Made by a program: the position numbers and the translations under genes
The notes under the pieces: model-generated
Seen by the model: only the letters and a program-made list of their open reading frames with translations
Told to the model about the DNA's origin: nothing
Databases searched by the model: none
Shown: piece by piece, positions 1 to 9,281 of the stretch
Numbering within the stretch: position 1 is the stretch's first letter
How the letters are laid out: each line of letters opens with the position of its first letter
NCBI RefSeq assembly: GCF_030643805.1
Contig: NZ_CP094656.1
Coordinates: forward strand, 1,736,001 to 1,800,000
Source: Alkalihalobacillus sp. AL-G
GTDB taxonomy: Bacteria > Bacillota > Bacilli > Bacillales > Fictibacillaceae
Direction: 5' to 3'
Length of the DNA: 64,000 nucleotides

Positions 1-1
1 T

Positions 2-799
2 CAGGACATTGATGACGCGATTGACATAGATCGTTTAGAGGGGCATGTGAAGTTTGATAATGTTACCCATAAATATGCTAGTGAAGAGGAGTATGCACTA
101 AAAAATGTAACCTTTGATGCAACGAAAGGAACCACAATCGGACTTCTTGGTGCAACTGGTGCAGGTAAAACGACAATCACTCAGCTTATCTCTAGATTTT
201 ATGAACCAATCGATGGCACGATCTTAATTGACGGAAGAAATATTCAGGATTATACGTTAAAATCCCTTCGAAAGAATATTGGTGTTGTGCTTCAAGAAAC
301 GTTCCTGTTTTCTTCGACGATTCGGGACAACATCGCTTATGGGGATGCGGATATTGAGTTTGATAGAATAGAAGAAGCAGCCAAGCGTGCACAGGCACAC
401 GAGTTCATCATGGAGCTTCCAGATGGCTATGACACGGTTCTAGGTGAGCGCGGAATGGGTCTATCAGGCGGTCAAAAACAAAGAATTGCAATCGCACGGG
501 CCATTTTAACCGATCCGAGTATTCTGATTCTTGATGATGCTACGAGTGCGGTCGATATGGAAACCGAATTCAAGATTCAAAAAGCATTCCAGGAAGTTAT
601 GAAGGGGCGAACGACGTTTATTATTGCCCACCGTATTTCATCACTGAAACACGCGGATGAAATCCTTGTCCTTGAAGACGGGGAAATTGCACAGCGTGGT
701 ACTCATGAAGAGTTGATCAAAGGCGAGGGAATGTATCGAAGAGTGTACGATATTCAGTATCAGGATAAAAAAAAGATTAAGCAAAGACAAACTGGATGA
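2..799 (+). CDS. ABC exporter half-transporter, C-terminal part (partial at window edge)
   Basis: ATP-binding half of an ABC-type exporter whose start lies left of the window; the frame is open from base 2. Visible in order are Walker A (GATGAGKTT), the Q-loop (VLQETF), the signature LSGGQKQR, Walker B (ILILDD) and the H-loop (IIAHR). The residue after Walker B is Asp (LDDATS) where a catalytic Glu is usual, so this nucleotide site should be the weak or non-catalytic one. The next gene follows after 13 bp and encodes the partner half. Together they resemble the YfiB/YfiC or BmrC/BmrD type of multidrug-like heterodimer. The substrate cannot be told from sequence. Confidence 0.9.
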   Translation, partial: QDIDDAIDIDRLEGHVKFDNVTHKYASEEEYALKNVTFDATKGTTIGLLGATGAGKTTITQLISRFYEPIDGTILIDGRNIQDYTLKSLRKNIGVVLQETFLFSSTIRDNIAYGDADIEFDRIEEAAKRAQAHEFIMELPDGYDTVLGERGMGLSGGQKQRIAIARAILTDPSILILDDATSAVDMETEFKIQKAFQEVMKGRTTFIIAHRISSLKHADEILVLEDGEIAQRGTHEELIKGEGMYRRVYDIQYQDKKKIKQRQTG

Positions 800-812
800 G
801 TGAGGTGACAGG

Positions 813-2615
813 ATGAGTCAGAAGACAAAACATCGGTTTCATTATTCGCAGGACCAGGCTATTGAAAAACAGTTCAACTGGCAACAAATGCTCCGTTTAT
901 TTTCCTATATAAAACCTTATAAGAATAATTTACTACCGAAGGCGATCATTACAATGTTAATATCGACAGCAGTCAGGCTTATCGTCCCTATTTTCATTGG
1001 GGTGCTGTTGTTTGACCATGCCATTAAAGATCGAGACGAAGGTTTACTCATTCAATTGATTTTTGGGATTGCCGGTCTATACATTTTCTCATGGATTGCC
1101 AACACGTTTCGGATCAAGTGGACGAATCAACTCGGTCAATATATTATTTACGACATCAGACAAGGGCTGTTTAAGCATATTCAACGGCTATCGCACCGGT
1201 TTTTTGATCAGCGTTCCGCAGGGTCGATATTGGTACGAATAATCAATGACGTAAACTCCCTACAGGAGCTATTTACAAATGGGGTCATTAATTTATTGAT
1301 GGACTTCATATTACTAGCGGGAATCATTGTCATCATGTTTGTTCTTAGTCCAGAGCTTACATTAGCGATCATGATCATTTTACCGCTTATGTTTTTCATT
1401 TCTACCAAATTGCGTCAAAAGATTCGTCGATCTTGGCAAATGGTTCGGATCAAACAAGCTAAGCTGAACTCTCATTTAAATGAAAGCATACAGGGCGTTC
1501 GTGTTACCCAATCATATACACAAGAACAAGAAAACATGGTTTTTTTTGAAGGGGTTAATGGTGAAACGTTTGAAAGCTGGAGAGATGCAACCAAAAAAAG
1601 TGCTGTTTTCCGGCCTTTTGTTGAAATGTCCAATGCGATTGGAACTGCCATTCTAATTTGGTACGGGGTTTATCTGATACAAAACGGAATGGACTATGGT
1701 GTGTTTGTTACATTTGCATTTTATCTTGGTATGTTTTGGGAACCGATTTCTCGGATGGGTCAGGTTTATAACCAGCTTCTTGTTGCGATGGCCTCAAGTG
1801 AGCGAATCTTCGAGTTTCTCGATGAAAAGCCAAATGTTTCAGAACGTAAAAATGCACTTACATTCGAAGAAATCGATGGAAAAATCGAATTTGAAAATGT
1901 TGAATTTTCATATGATACTAATCGTAAAGCTCTGAATGGAATTAACCTCACGATTGAGGCAGGAGAGACGATTGCGCTTGTAGGCCACACAGGGTCCGGT
2001 AAGACAACGATCGCCAATTTGATCAGTCGATTTTATGACCCTACTGCAGGTCAGGTTAAGATTGATGGTGTAGATTTAAGAGATGTGAAGCTTGATAGTC
2101 TTCGTCAAAAGGTAAGTGTTGTTCTCCAGGATACGTTTATATTCTCTGGGACGATTATGGAAAATATCCGATTCGGCCGTCCTGATGCAACAGATGAAGA
2201 AGTAATCCGTGCAGCTGAAGCAGTAGGCGCAAATACATTTATCGAAAAACTTGAAAATCAATATAAAACTGAGGTTGAAGAAAGAGGTAATGTATTATCC
2301 GTAGGGGAACGCCAGCTACTATCGTTTGCTCGGGCTTTGCTTGCAGACCCTAGAATTTTAATCCTTGATGAGGCGACAGCAAGCATTGATACAGAAACGG
2401 AGATTAAAATCCAACATGCTCTGAAGACCCTTCTAAATGGTCGAACCGCGATTATCATTGCCCATCGACTTTCTACAATCCGTGATTCAGATAACATTTT
2501 CGTGCTCGATCATGGAAACTTGCTTGAACAAGGTAATCATGAGTCGTTAATGAACCAAAAAGGGGAATATTATGATTTAATCGTCTCTCAGTTCAAAATG
2601 CTGGATGCGATGTAA
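813..2615 (+). CDS. ABC exporter half-transporter, permease-ATPase fusion
   Basis: A 600-aa ABC exporter subunit with an N-terminal six-helix membrane domain (about residues 30-330) and a C-terminal ATPase. Walker A is GHTGSGKTT, Walker B ends in the canonical LDEATAS with its catalytic Glu, and the H-loop is IIAHR. The ABC signature is non-canonical (LSVGERQ instead of LSGGQ). With the upstream partner having Asp for Glu, the two defects fall in the same composite site, as in asymmetric heterodimeric exporters. Start ATG has GAGGTGA upstream. Length fits YfiC-like proteins. It ends in an intrinsic terminator overlapping its stop codon. Confidence 0.9.
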   Translation: MSQKTKHRFHYSQDQAIEKQFNWQQMLRLFSYIKPYKNNLLPKAIITMLISTAVRLIVPIFIGVLLFDHAIKDRDEGLLIQLIFGIAGLYIFSWIANTFRIKWTNQLGQYIIYDIRQGLFKHIQRLSHRFFDQRSAGSILVRIINDVNSLQELFTNGVINLLMDFILLAGIIVIMFVLSPELTLAIMIILPLMFFISTKLRQKIRRSWQMVRIKQAKLNSHLNESIQGVRVTQSYTQEQENMVFFEGVNGETFESWRDATKKSAVFRPFVEMSNAIGTAILIWYGVYLIQNGMDYGVFVTFAFYLGMFWEPISRMGQVYNQLLVAMASSERIFEFLDEKPNVSERKNALTFEEIDGKIEFENVEFSYDTNRKALNGINLTIEAGETIALVGHTGSGKTTIANLISRFYDPTAGQVKIDGVDLRDVKLDSLRQKVSVVLQDTFIFSGTIMENIRFGRPDATDEEVIRAAEAVGANTFIEKLENQYKTEVEERGNVLSVGERQLLSFARALLADPRILILDEATASIDTETEIKIQHALKTLLNGRTAIIIAHRLSTIRDSDNIFVLDHGNLLEQGNHESLMNQKGEYYDLIVSQFKMLDAM

Positions 2616-2641
2616 AAAGCTGCCTAGTGCAGCTTTTTTTT
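2614..2641 (+). terminator. Intrinsic terminator of the ABC exporter operon
   Basis: AAGCTGC and GCAGCTT form a stem around CTAGT, followed by a run of eight T. The stem begins inside the stop codon of the upstream gene. Confidence 0.9.
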
Positions 2642-3026
2642 CGTACGTAGGGAAGTATGATTTATCTGCTGGAATACAATGTCGTTCACAATCTCTCATT
2701 TTTATCCGGCTAATACTCCAATACTCCCTCGAATACGTGCTACTAAACTTGAGAGCAACTGGAGTGGAGGGAAAATCTACACACAGTTACGAATCTTTTT
2801 AAAACAACATGTTCAATACTTCACAAACACAATGATCACTGTTACAATGGTGTAGTTCTTAAGTATGTGAAATTTGTCACAAAGTTTTCAACACTCTACT
2901 ACAAATTTGTAACATCTTAAATGATGTAACCGTTTGTGAAAGGATACAATATGGGTAAAGACTATAAGACGAACTTAACGAAGTTTTATTTAAAAAATCA
3001 TTGAATCGAAAATAGGGGGAGTTGTA
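2642..3026 (+). promoter_or_regulatory. Control region upstream of the bd-type oxidase genes
   Basis: About 385 bp without a convincing gene. It contains a Rex-like operator (2866-2881), a second dyad GTAACATC-N6-GATGTAAC (2909-2930), a lone TTGTGAAA half-site near 2934-2941 and a possible -10 box TACAAT near 2945-2950. The Shine-Dalgarno sequence AGGGGGAG lies just before the ATG at 3027. A 65-codon frame over 2605-2802 is an extension across the terminator and is not supported. Confidence 0.6.
2866..2881. promoter_or_regulatory. Rex-like operator
   Basis: TGTGAAATTTGTCACA has the TGTGA-N6-TCACA arrangement of the Rex binding consensus used in Bacillus and other Firmicutes. Rex senses NADH/NAD+ and represses cytochrome bd genes in B. 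subtilis. The position upstream of a bd-type oxidase operon agrees. Match to the consensus is seen directly; binding is inferred. Confidence 0.65.
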
Positions 3027-4358
3027 ATGCCGGAACTGGATACAGTAATGCTCAGTCGATTGCTAACGGCTATGACACTTGCGTTTCATATCATTTTTGC
3101 CACTCTAGGCGTAGGTGTACCATTACTCATCAGTGGTGCTGAATGGATAGGGATAAGACGAAATGATGATCATTACCGACTCCTTGCCCGACGTTGGACG
3201 AGAGGTTTTGTCGTTACGGTTGCTGTAGGAGTGGTCACAGGGACATGTATAGGACTACAGTTATCCTTGTTGTGGCCTAGCTTTATGGAAGTCGCAGGTC
3301 AGGTGATCGGATTACCGTTGTTTCTGGAAACATTCGCATTTTTTTTCGAGGCTATTTTTCTAGGAATTTATTTGTATACGTGGGACCGGTTTAAAAATCC
3401 ATATTACCACTGGCTCTTATCTGTTCCAGTTGTGATCGGATCTACTGCTTCTGCTTTTTTTATCACGACCGTAAATGCATTTATGAACGCTCCAAGAGGG
3501 TTTGAACTCAAAAATGGAGAACTTGTTGATATTCAACCGCTCATTGCGATGTTCAATCCGGCGACTCCAACAAAAGCATCTCATGTCATTTCAACGGCAT
3601 ACATGACAGCGGCGTTTGTATTAGCTGCAATTACCGCGTTTTTGATTTTACGAAAAGGTAAGAGTGATTACTATAAAAAAGCACTCCATTTCACCATGTT
3701 AACCGGATTTGTATTTGCGGTGGCTACTGCAATTATAGGAGACTTCTCAGGGAAGTACCTTGCAGAGTACCAGCCTGAAAAACTAGCTGCGGCAGAATGG
3801 CATTTTGAGACGGAAAGAGGGGCGGATTTAATCGTTGGGGGTATTTTATCCGAGGAAGGGGAGATAGAATATGCACTGCGAATTCCGAACGGTCTCAGCT
3901 ATCTTGCTCATGGTGACTTGAACTCTGAAGTGATTGGGTTAGAGGAATTTCCTGAAGATGAAACTGCACCATTGTTCATTCACTATCTGTTCGATCTGAT
4001 GGTAGGGATCGGAATGTTTCTAGTAGTCCTTTCTGGACTTTATCTACTTTTAGTAAAATGGCGAAGGGGTAACGCCTACTGGAAGCCTCTGCTTTGGGCG
4101 GTTGTTGCATCAGGTCCATTAGCGGTGCTTGCGATTGAAGCAGGATGGATTTTTTCTGAAATAGGTCGTCAGCCGTGGATCTTGTGGCATGTCATGAAAA
4201 CAGCAGACGGCGCAACGACAAGTGAACACGTCGGGGCGATGTTTATCCTGTTTGCTGCGTTATATGCTGTACTTGGAACGATATGCACCACTGTACTACT
4301 AAAAATGTTCAGAAAGTATCCTGCAGAAACAGAATTTGAGCAAATGAAACAAGGATAG
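3027..4358 (+). CDS. ythA: Cytochrome bd-type quinol oxidase subunit I
   Basis: Membrane subunit carrying the haems of a bd-type terminal oxidase that oxidises quinol and reduces oxygen to water. Visible landmarks are a His in helix I (AFHIIFATLG, residue ~21), the FLETFAFFFEAIFLG helix with conserved Glu residues, a His in KASHVISTAY (~190), the short quinol-loop motif GDFSGKYLAEYQPEK, the haem-ligand Met region DLMVGIGMF and the GRQPW signature. The length (443 aa) and short Q-loop fit the YthA/CIO branch rather than longer CydA. Subunit II follows after 5 bp. A Rex-like site upstream suggests induction when NADH is high or oxygen low. Confidence 0.88.
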   Translation: MPELDTVMLSRLLTAMTLAFHIIFATLGVGVPLLISGAEWIGIRRNDDHYRLLARRWTRGFVVTVAVGVVTGTCIGLQLSLLWPSFMEVAGQVIGLPLFLETFAFFFEAIFLGIYLYTWDRFKNPYYHWLLSVPVVIGSTASAFFITTVNAFMNAPRGFELKNGELVDIQPLIAMFNPATPTKASHVISTAYMTAAFVLAAITAFLILRKGKSDYYKKALHFTMLTGFVFAVATAIIGDFSGKYLAEYQPEKLAAAEWHFETERGADLIVGGILSEEGEIEYALRIPNGLSYLAHGDLNSEVIGLEEFPEDETAPLFIHYLFDLMVGIGMFLVVLSGLYLLLVKWRRGNAYWKPLLWAVVASGPLAVLAIEAGWIFSEIGRQPWILWHVMKTADGATTSEHVGAMFILFAALYAVLGTICTTVLLKMFRKYPAETEFEQMKQG

Positions 4359-4363
4359 GAGGG

Positions 4364-5389
4364 ATGGCTTTGGAAATACAACTTCTTGGTATAACAGTGT
4401 TATGGATCTTTCTTTATGGGTATTTGATTGTAGCGTCGATTGATTTTGGTGCTGGATTCTTTGCCTACTATGGAAAAGTGACAAAACGCGACGACGTCAT
4501 CAATAACATAATCAGTAGATACCTTTCACCTGTCTGGGAAGTTACCAATGTATTTTTCGTATTCTTTTTTGTCGGTTTAGTCGGCTTTTTCCCAAGTACA
4601 GCGTATTACTTTGGAACAGCATTACTCGTACCTGGAAGCATTGGGCTCGTATTATTGGCAATCAGGGGTTCGTTTTATGCATTCGGAAATTACGGAGCGA
4701 AGGAGAGTAATCTGTACACATTTTTATACGGAGCGACAGGGTTATTGATCCCTGCTTCGTTATCGACAGCTTTAACGATTTCAGAAGGCGGCTTTATGGT
4801 TGAAAAGGGAGGAACTGTCGTTTTTCTAGTAAAAGAATTATTCACAAGCTTCTACTCGTGGTCAGTTGTTTTCCTTGCGATTGTTAGTGTGTTATATATA
4901 AGTGCCATGTTTCTCACCTTTTATGCAAGTAAAGCTAAGGACATACAGGCTTTAGAGCTTTTACGGAAGTACGCCCTGTTCTGGAGTCCGCCGACGATCC
5001 TTGCGAGCTTTCTTGTGTTTGCTTCACTTAATGACCATAACCCAGAACACTTCCAAAATATGCTGGACTATTCTTATTTGTTTATGCTTTCGCTCTTTTG
5101 TTTCCTGATTGCAGTTTGGCTTGTTTATCGGAAAAAGAACTATGGGACAGCTTTTCTGTTTGTAATGCTACAGTTTCTGTTTGCCTTTTTCGGATATGGG
5201 GTATCTCATCTGCCGTATATCTTGTACCCGTACATTACACTGGATGCTGGATTTACGAATGAAACAATGGGAATTGCTCTAGTTATTGCGTTTATAGCAG
5301 GACTGTTATTATTAATTCCTTCCTTGTACCTGATTATGAGAATGTTCTTGTTTGATGCAAATTATGTCCAAGGGGATCGGCCAAAGTAA
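4364..5389 (+). CDS. ythB: Cytochrome bd-type quinol oxidase subunit II
   Basis: A 341-aa polytopic membrane protein of the CydB family, partner of subunit I encoded directly upstream. About eight or nine hydrophobic helices are visible, beginning with a region rich in aromatic residues (LWIFLYGYLIVASIDFGAGFF, shown here only in part by its SIDFGAGFF end), which is typical of CydB. The ATG at 4364 abuts the Shine-Dalgarno AGGAGG, so a TTG at 4370 with better spacing may be the true start. No CydX-like small gene and no cydCD genes follow. Confidence 0.85.
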   Translation: MALEIQLLGITVLWIFLYGYLIVASIDFGAGFFAYYGKVTKRDDVINNIISRYLSPVWEVTNVFFVFFFVGLVGFFPSTAYYFGTALLVPGSIGLVLLAIRGSFYAFGNYGAKESNLYTFLYGATGLLIPASLSTALTISEGGFMVEKGGTVVFLVKELFTSFYSWSVVFLAIVSVLYISAMFLTFYASKAKDIQALELLRKYALFWSPPTILASFLVFASLNDHNPEHFQNMLDYSYLFMLSLFCFLIAVWLVYRKKNYGTAFLFVMLQFLFAFFGYGVSHLPYILYPYITLDAGFTNETMGIALVIAFIAGLLLLIPSLYLIMRMFLFDANYVQGDRPK

Positions 5390-5448
5390 GAGGAAGATAT
5401 GGTACAATATTGTGGATAATAAACATTTAGGGCTATTGGAGGAATAAC

Positions 5449-6111
5449 ATGAAGAAACAGTTTGCTGTTATTGGATTGGGTCGATTCGGCGGTAGCATTT
5501 GTCGGTCCTTGAGCAATAATGATATGGAAGTTCTGGCAATCGACAATGATGAAGATCGTGTTAATGAATACTCTTCAATTGCCACTCATGCCGTAATCGC
5601 GGATTCAACCGATGAAAATGTGTTGAAAAGCCTTGGCATCCGAAATTTTGACCACGTAATCGTTGCAATCGGTGACAACCTTCAAGCGAGCATTCTAACA
5701 ACATTGATCTTAAAAGAGCTGGATGTTGAACACATAACAGTGAAGGCTCAAAACGACTATCATGAAAAAGTATTACGTAAAATTGGAGCGGACCGGATCG
5801 TGCATCCTGAGCGAGATATGGGACAAAGGATTGCTCATAACATCATGTCCAACAATGTTCTTGATTACCTTGAGCTTTCTGATGAGCATAGTATCGTTGA
5901 ATTAATAGCGAGTGAAAAGATGCATGATAAAACATTGATCGAGTTGGATATTCGTGCGAATTATGGGTGTAACGTTGTAGCGATCAAACGTGGTGATGAG
6001 ATTGAAGTTTCCCCACAAGCGACATATACGATTATTGAAGAAGATATTTTGATTGTGATTGGTGCAGATAATGATATCAGCCGACTTGAAAAGCATCTGC
6101 TGATGGATTAA
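5449..6111 (+). CDS. ktrC: KtrA/KtrC-type K+ channel regulatory subunit (RCK domain)
   Basis: Cytosolic gating subunit of a Ktr potassium uptake channel. The N-terminal RCK/TrkA-N Rossmann domain starts with GLGRFGGS (residues 9-16) and binds nucleotide; ADSTDE follows the third strand. The C-terminal RCK_C domain (about 135-220) ends in IGADNDISRLE. At 220 aa it matches B. subtilis KtrC (YkqB), which also lies next to rnjA. Start ATG has TTGGAGGA upstream. It is a single gene with its own terminator, and its membrane partner (KtrD type) is not in this window. Confidence 0.88.
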   Translation: MKKQFAVIGLGRFGGSICRSLSNNDMEVLAIDNDEDRVNEYSSIATHAVIADSTDENVLKSLGIRNFDHVIVAIGDNLQASILTTLILKELDVEHITVKAQNDYHEKVLRKIGADRIVHPERDMGQRIAHNIMSNNVLDYLELSDEHSIVELIASEKMHDKTLIELDIRANYGCNVVAIKRGDEIEVSPQATYTIIEEDILIVIGADNDISRLEKHLLMD

Positions 6112-6127
6112 TTGAAAATATGGAGAG

Positions 6128-6155
6128 GGGATGACTCAGTTGAGTCATCCCTTTT
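6128..6155 (+). terminator. Intrinsic terminator after ktrC
   Basis: GGGATGACTCA and TGAGTCATCCC form a perfect 11-bp stem with a 2-nt loop, followed by TTTT. It insulates the downstream repeat array from ktrC transcription. Confidence 0.88.
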
Positions 6156-6190
6156 ACACTTAATAAAGATATTATGCTATAAAATTCCCC

Positions 6191-7065
6191 TTATAAACGC
6201 TAATCGATGGTGCATACTCCTGATAAATGTAAAATCCATGTTCGAATAAGTGCTAATCAGCGCACGATCCCCTAATTACTGTAAGAACCATGTCCGAATA
6301 AGTGCTAATCAGCGCACGATCCCCTAATTACTGTAAGAACCATGTCCGAATAAGTGCTAATCAGCGCACAATCCCCTAATTACTGTAAGAACTATGTCCG
6401 AATAAGTGCTGATCAGCGCGCAATCTCCTAATTACTGTAAGAACCATGTCCGAATAAGTGCTAATCTGCGCGCTCTCTCCTAATTACTGTAAGAAACATA
6501 CCCGAATAAGTGCTAATCAGCGCACAATCCCCTAATTACTGTAAGAACCATGTCCGAATAAGTGCTGATCAGCGCGCAATCTCCTAATTACTGTAAGAAC
6601 CATGTCCGAATAAGTGCTAATCAGCGCACGATCCCCTAATTACTGTAAGAACCATGTCCGAATAAGTGCTAATCAGCGCACGATCCCCTAATTACTGTAA
6701 GAACCATGTCCGAATAAGTGCTAATCAGCGCACGATCCCCTAATTACTGTAAGAACCATGTCCGAATAAGTGCTAATCAGCGCACGATCCCCTAATTACT
6801 GTAAGAACCATGTCCGAATAAGTGCTAATCAGCGCACAATCCCCTAATTACTGTAAGAACCATGTCCGAATAAGTGCTGATCAGCGCGCAATCTCCTAAT
6901 TACTGTAAGAACCATGTCCGAATAAGTGCTAATCTGCGCGCTCTCTCCTAATTACTGTAAGAACCATACCCGAATAAGTGCTAATCAATGCGCATTCCCC
7001 TAATTATTGTAAAAAACACACCCGAATAAGCGGTGATGTCAGCTATTTTCTAATAACCAGTATAC
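6191..7065. repeat. 52-bp tandem repeat array 1 (15 full units plus degenerate ends)
   Basis: Fifteen head-to-tail units start at 6243 and every 52 bases to 6971, with a degraded unit before (6191) and a partial one after (7023). No unit has an insertion or deletion. Each unit contains the imperfect palindrome GTGCTAATCAGCGCAC, the block CCTAATTACTGTAAG and CCATGTCCGAATAA. Unit variants occur in the order A A B C D B C A A A A B C D E, so a multi-unit block (A-B-C-D) has itself been duplicated. The array lies between convergent genes (ktrC and rnjA) and inside their two terminators. It is not coding: 52 is not a multiple of three and stops are frequent. It is homologous to the array at 35.1 kb in the opposite orientation. 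Confidence 0.95.
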
Positions 7066-7090
7066 GATACCGATCCACTTCAAACTAACG

Positions 7091-7124
7091 AAAAAAAGCT
7101 GCCGAGTATTTCTCGACAGCTTTT
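7091..7124 (-). terminator. Intrinsic terminator of rpoY-rnjA
   Basis: Read on the minus strand, AAAAGCTGTCGAG pairs with CTCGGCAGCTTTT (one mismatch) and is followed by a T run. It lies 10 bp beyond the rnjA stop. Confidence 0.85.
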
Positions 7125-7134
7125 ATAATGATTT

Positions 7135-8802
7135 TCACGTTTCCATTATGATTGGTAAGATCATAGGACGGCGTTTTGTTTTTTCATACAAGAACGGAGC
7201 TAGAACGTCCGTAATTTCATTTTTGATTTCGGACCATTGTGTCGTTCTTCTTTCCATCATTGCATTTAAATGTTTAGCAAGAATCCCTTGAGCGTCGTTG
7301 ATCAGATCTTCAGATTCTCTCATGTACACGAAGCCTCTTGAAATGATGTCAGGACCTGATACGATTCTGAATTCTTTCATATTGATACTAACGACTACGA
7401 CAACCAAACCTTCCTCAGAAAGGATTTTTCTGTCGCGAAGAACGATATTGCCGATGTCACCAATACCATTTCCATCTACATATACTGACCCGGATGGGAT
7501 CTTTCCAGCAATGGATGCTTCTCCCTCACTCAAAGCAAGTACTTCACCATTATCCATAATAAAACAATTATTTTCGTCAACATCACAATCCGTTGCTAGC
7601 TGTGTGTGCATTTTCAACATTCGATATTCACCATGGATCGGCATGAAATACTTAGGCTTCATTAATCGAAGCATTAACTTTTGTTCTTGTTGGCCGCCGT
7701 GTCCAGACGTATGAATATCATTCAACGAGCCTGCAATTACGTTTGCACCTGCTCGGTGGAGTTGATTGATGATTTTACTGACGCTTAGTGTATTCCCAGG
7801 AATCGGTGAAGACGAGAATACGACTGTATCTCCAGGAATGATTTGGATTTGACGATGTGTACCGTTCGCAATTCTAGATAAAGCAGCCATCGGTTCGCCT
7901 TGACTTCCTGTACATAAAATCGCTACTTCATTATCGGGAATGCGATTAATCTGATTCGACTCAATAAAAGCATCCTTAGGAGCGCGAATATACCCAAGCT
8001 CTTGTCCGATGGTAATGTTTGAATCCATACTTCTTCCGAACACAGCAATCTTCCGGTCATTTTCTATAGCGGCTTCAACAACCTGCTGAAGTCGATGAAT
8101 ATTTGATGCGAAGGTTGCAAAGATGACACGGCCATCCACTTTTCGGAAAATGTCTTGAATGCTTTCCCCGACACGTCTTTCAGACATGGTAAAGCCAGGC
8201 ACTTCACTATTGGTACTGTCAGATAGTAAGCACAGTACACCTTCTTGCCCAATCTGTGCCATTTTAGTTAAGTTTGCCGGCTCGCCGACTGGTGTGAAAT
8301 CGAATTTAAAATCCCCTGTATGGACAATGTTTCCTGGTGGTGTTTTTACAACAACCCCGAATGCATCCGGAATCGAGTGGGTCGTTCTGAAAAACGTGAT
8401 AGACGTTTTTCTAAACTTGATCACATCATCTTCCTGAATCTCATACAATTTTGTTTTACGCAATAATCCGTGCTCTTCAAGTTTGTTCTTAAGAAGGCCG
8501 ATTGCAAGTTTCCCACCGTAAATTGGTATATTAAGTTGACGAAGAAGGTACGGAATTCCTCCGATGTGGTCTTCGTGCCCGTGGGTAATGAATAACCCTT
8601 TGATTTTGTCTACATTTTTGACCAAGTATGTGTAATCTGGAATGACATAATCGATACCGAGAAGTTCATCCTCAGGGAATTTGATACCTGCGTCAATTAA
8701 GATGATTTCATCCTGAAATTGAACACCGTATGTGTTTTTTCCAATCTCGTCTAATCCACCTAATGCAAAAACAGCGGTCTGATGATTTTTTACAAATTTC
8801 AT
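7135..8802 (-). CDS. rnjA: Ribonuclease J1
   Basis: A 555-aa metallo-beta-lactamase/beta-CASP RNase with 5'-3' exonuclease and endonuclease activity, central to mRNA decay and rRNA maturation. The zinc motif HGHEDH (about residues 74-79) follows the first strands, with HTGDFKFD and SDSTN further on. The beta-CASP domain includes the nucleotide-binding stretch and [10 protein letters not shown] near residue 368. Length equals B. subtilis RnjA. rpoY lies 3 bp upstream, the same operon as in B. subtilis. SR1P, encoded at 22.8 kb, promotes GapA-RNase J1 contact in B. subtilis. Confidence 0.97.
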   Translation of the reverse strand: MKFVKNHQTAVFALGGLDEIGKNTYGVQFQDEIILIDAGIKFPEDELLGIDYVIPDYTYLVKNVDKIKGLFITHGHEDHIGGIPYLLRQLNIPIYGGKLAIGLLKNKLEEHGLLRKTKLYEIQEDDVIKFRKTSITFFRTTHSIPDAFGVVVKTPPGNIVHTGDFKFDFTPVGEPANLTKMAQIGQEGVLCLLSDSTNSEVPGFTMSERRVGESIQDIFRKVDGRVIFATFASNIHRLQQVVEAAIENDRKIAVFGRSMDSNITIGQELGYIRAPKDAFIESNQINRIPDNEVAILCTGSQGEPMAALSRIANGTHRQIQIIPGDTVVFSSSPIPGNTLSVSKIINQLHRAGANVIAGSLNDIHTSGHGGQQEQKLMLRLMKPKYFMPIHGEYRMLKMHTQLATDCDVDENNCFIMDNGEVLALSEGEASIAGKIPSGSVYVDGNGIGDIGNIVLRDRKILSEEGLVVVVVSINMKEFRIVSGPDIISRGFVYMRESEDLINDAQGILAKHLNAMMERRTTQWSEIKNEITDVLAPFLYEKTKRRPMILPIIMET

Positions 8803-8805
8803 TTG

Positions 8806-9015
8806 TTATCTTGTCTCCAATTCAAAGTCTTCAAATTGTTGTTCATACTTCAAGTGACTTCCTGAAATTTGTTGTATGAACTCAATATTATAATTTCGGC
8901 CAGCTAGTGCAGAACGAACTGCTTGGACAGAGTCTGCTTCAAAATAAAGGCTCTTTGTTTCTTCACGAACAGGTACCTCTTGCAGGCTCTCCTGATAAAA
9001 AACTTTAAAAATCAT
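8806..9015 (-). CDS. rpoY: RNA polymerase epsilon subunit
   Basis: A 69-aa protein beginning MIFKVFYQES, the length and start of B. subtilis RpoY (YkzG), a small RNA polymerase-associated subunit of Firmicutes. I place the start at the ATG at 9015, which has AAGGGGAG at good spacing, rather than at an upstream in-frame ATG at 9051. It is the first gene of the rpoY-rnjA operon. Confidence 0.92.
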   Translation of the reverse strand: MIFKVFYQESLQEVPVREETKSLYFEADSVQAVRSALAGRNYNIEFIQQISGSHLKYEQQFEDFELETR

Positions 9016-9191
9016 ACTGTAACTCCCCTTACCGTTTTCGAATAATTTCATCTTCGTATTATTATAAATGAATTCTTGCAGTTTTTCATGTTTTTTTCCT
9101 AAACTTCAGAGTTTGAAGGAGAAAATACATGTATGTAAAAGGAAAGGTATCTGAATACATAAGATACCAAAATTATGCTTGTAAAACAAAT

Positions 9192-9281
9192 TTATTGAAC
9201 ATAGCGGACGGTTGTTGATGGTTGTTTAACTCCCATTAGATCCTTCCACTTCTTCAAAATGCGTTTCTTCAGCCTTCTCAT
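9192..9281 (-). CDS. Possible 29-aa basic small protein
   Basis: A short frame with ATG at 9281 and the purine-rich AAAGGATGG upstream. The product MRRLKKRILKKWKDLMG... is strongly basic in its first half and could form an amphipathic helix. It lies alone in the 430-bp gap between rpoY and the EamA gene. I do not recognise a family and no clear promoter is visible, so it is a candidate only. Confidence 0.35.
   Translation of the reverse strand: MRRLKKRILKKWKDLMGVKQPSTTVRYVQ

Noticed and set aside
2-2615. CydCD transporter for the bd oxidase
   Set aside because: The exporter has its own terminator, a 400-bp gap before the oxidase and an asymmetric active site more like YfiBC/BmrCD; CydCD identity is not supported.
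2605-2802. 65-codon ORF after the ABC exporter
   Set aside because: It reads through the terminator hairpin, has no ribosome-binding site and no recognisable protein features.
6191-7065. CRISPR array
   Set aside because: There are no unique spacers; the whole 52-bp unit repeats contiguously and no cas genes are nearby.
6191-7065. Coding repeat protein
   Set aside because: The 52-bp period shifts frame every unit and stop codons occur in each unit.
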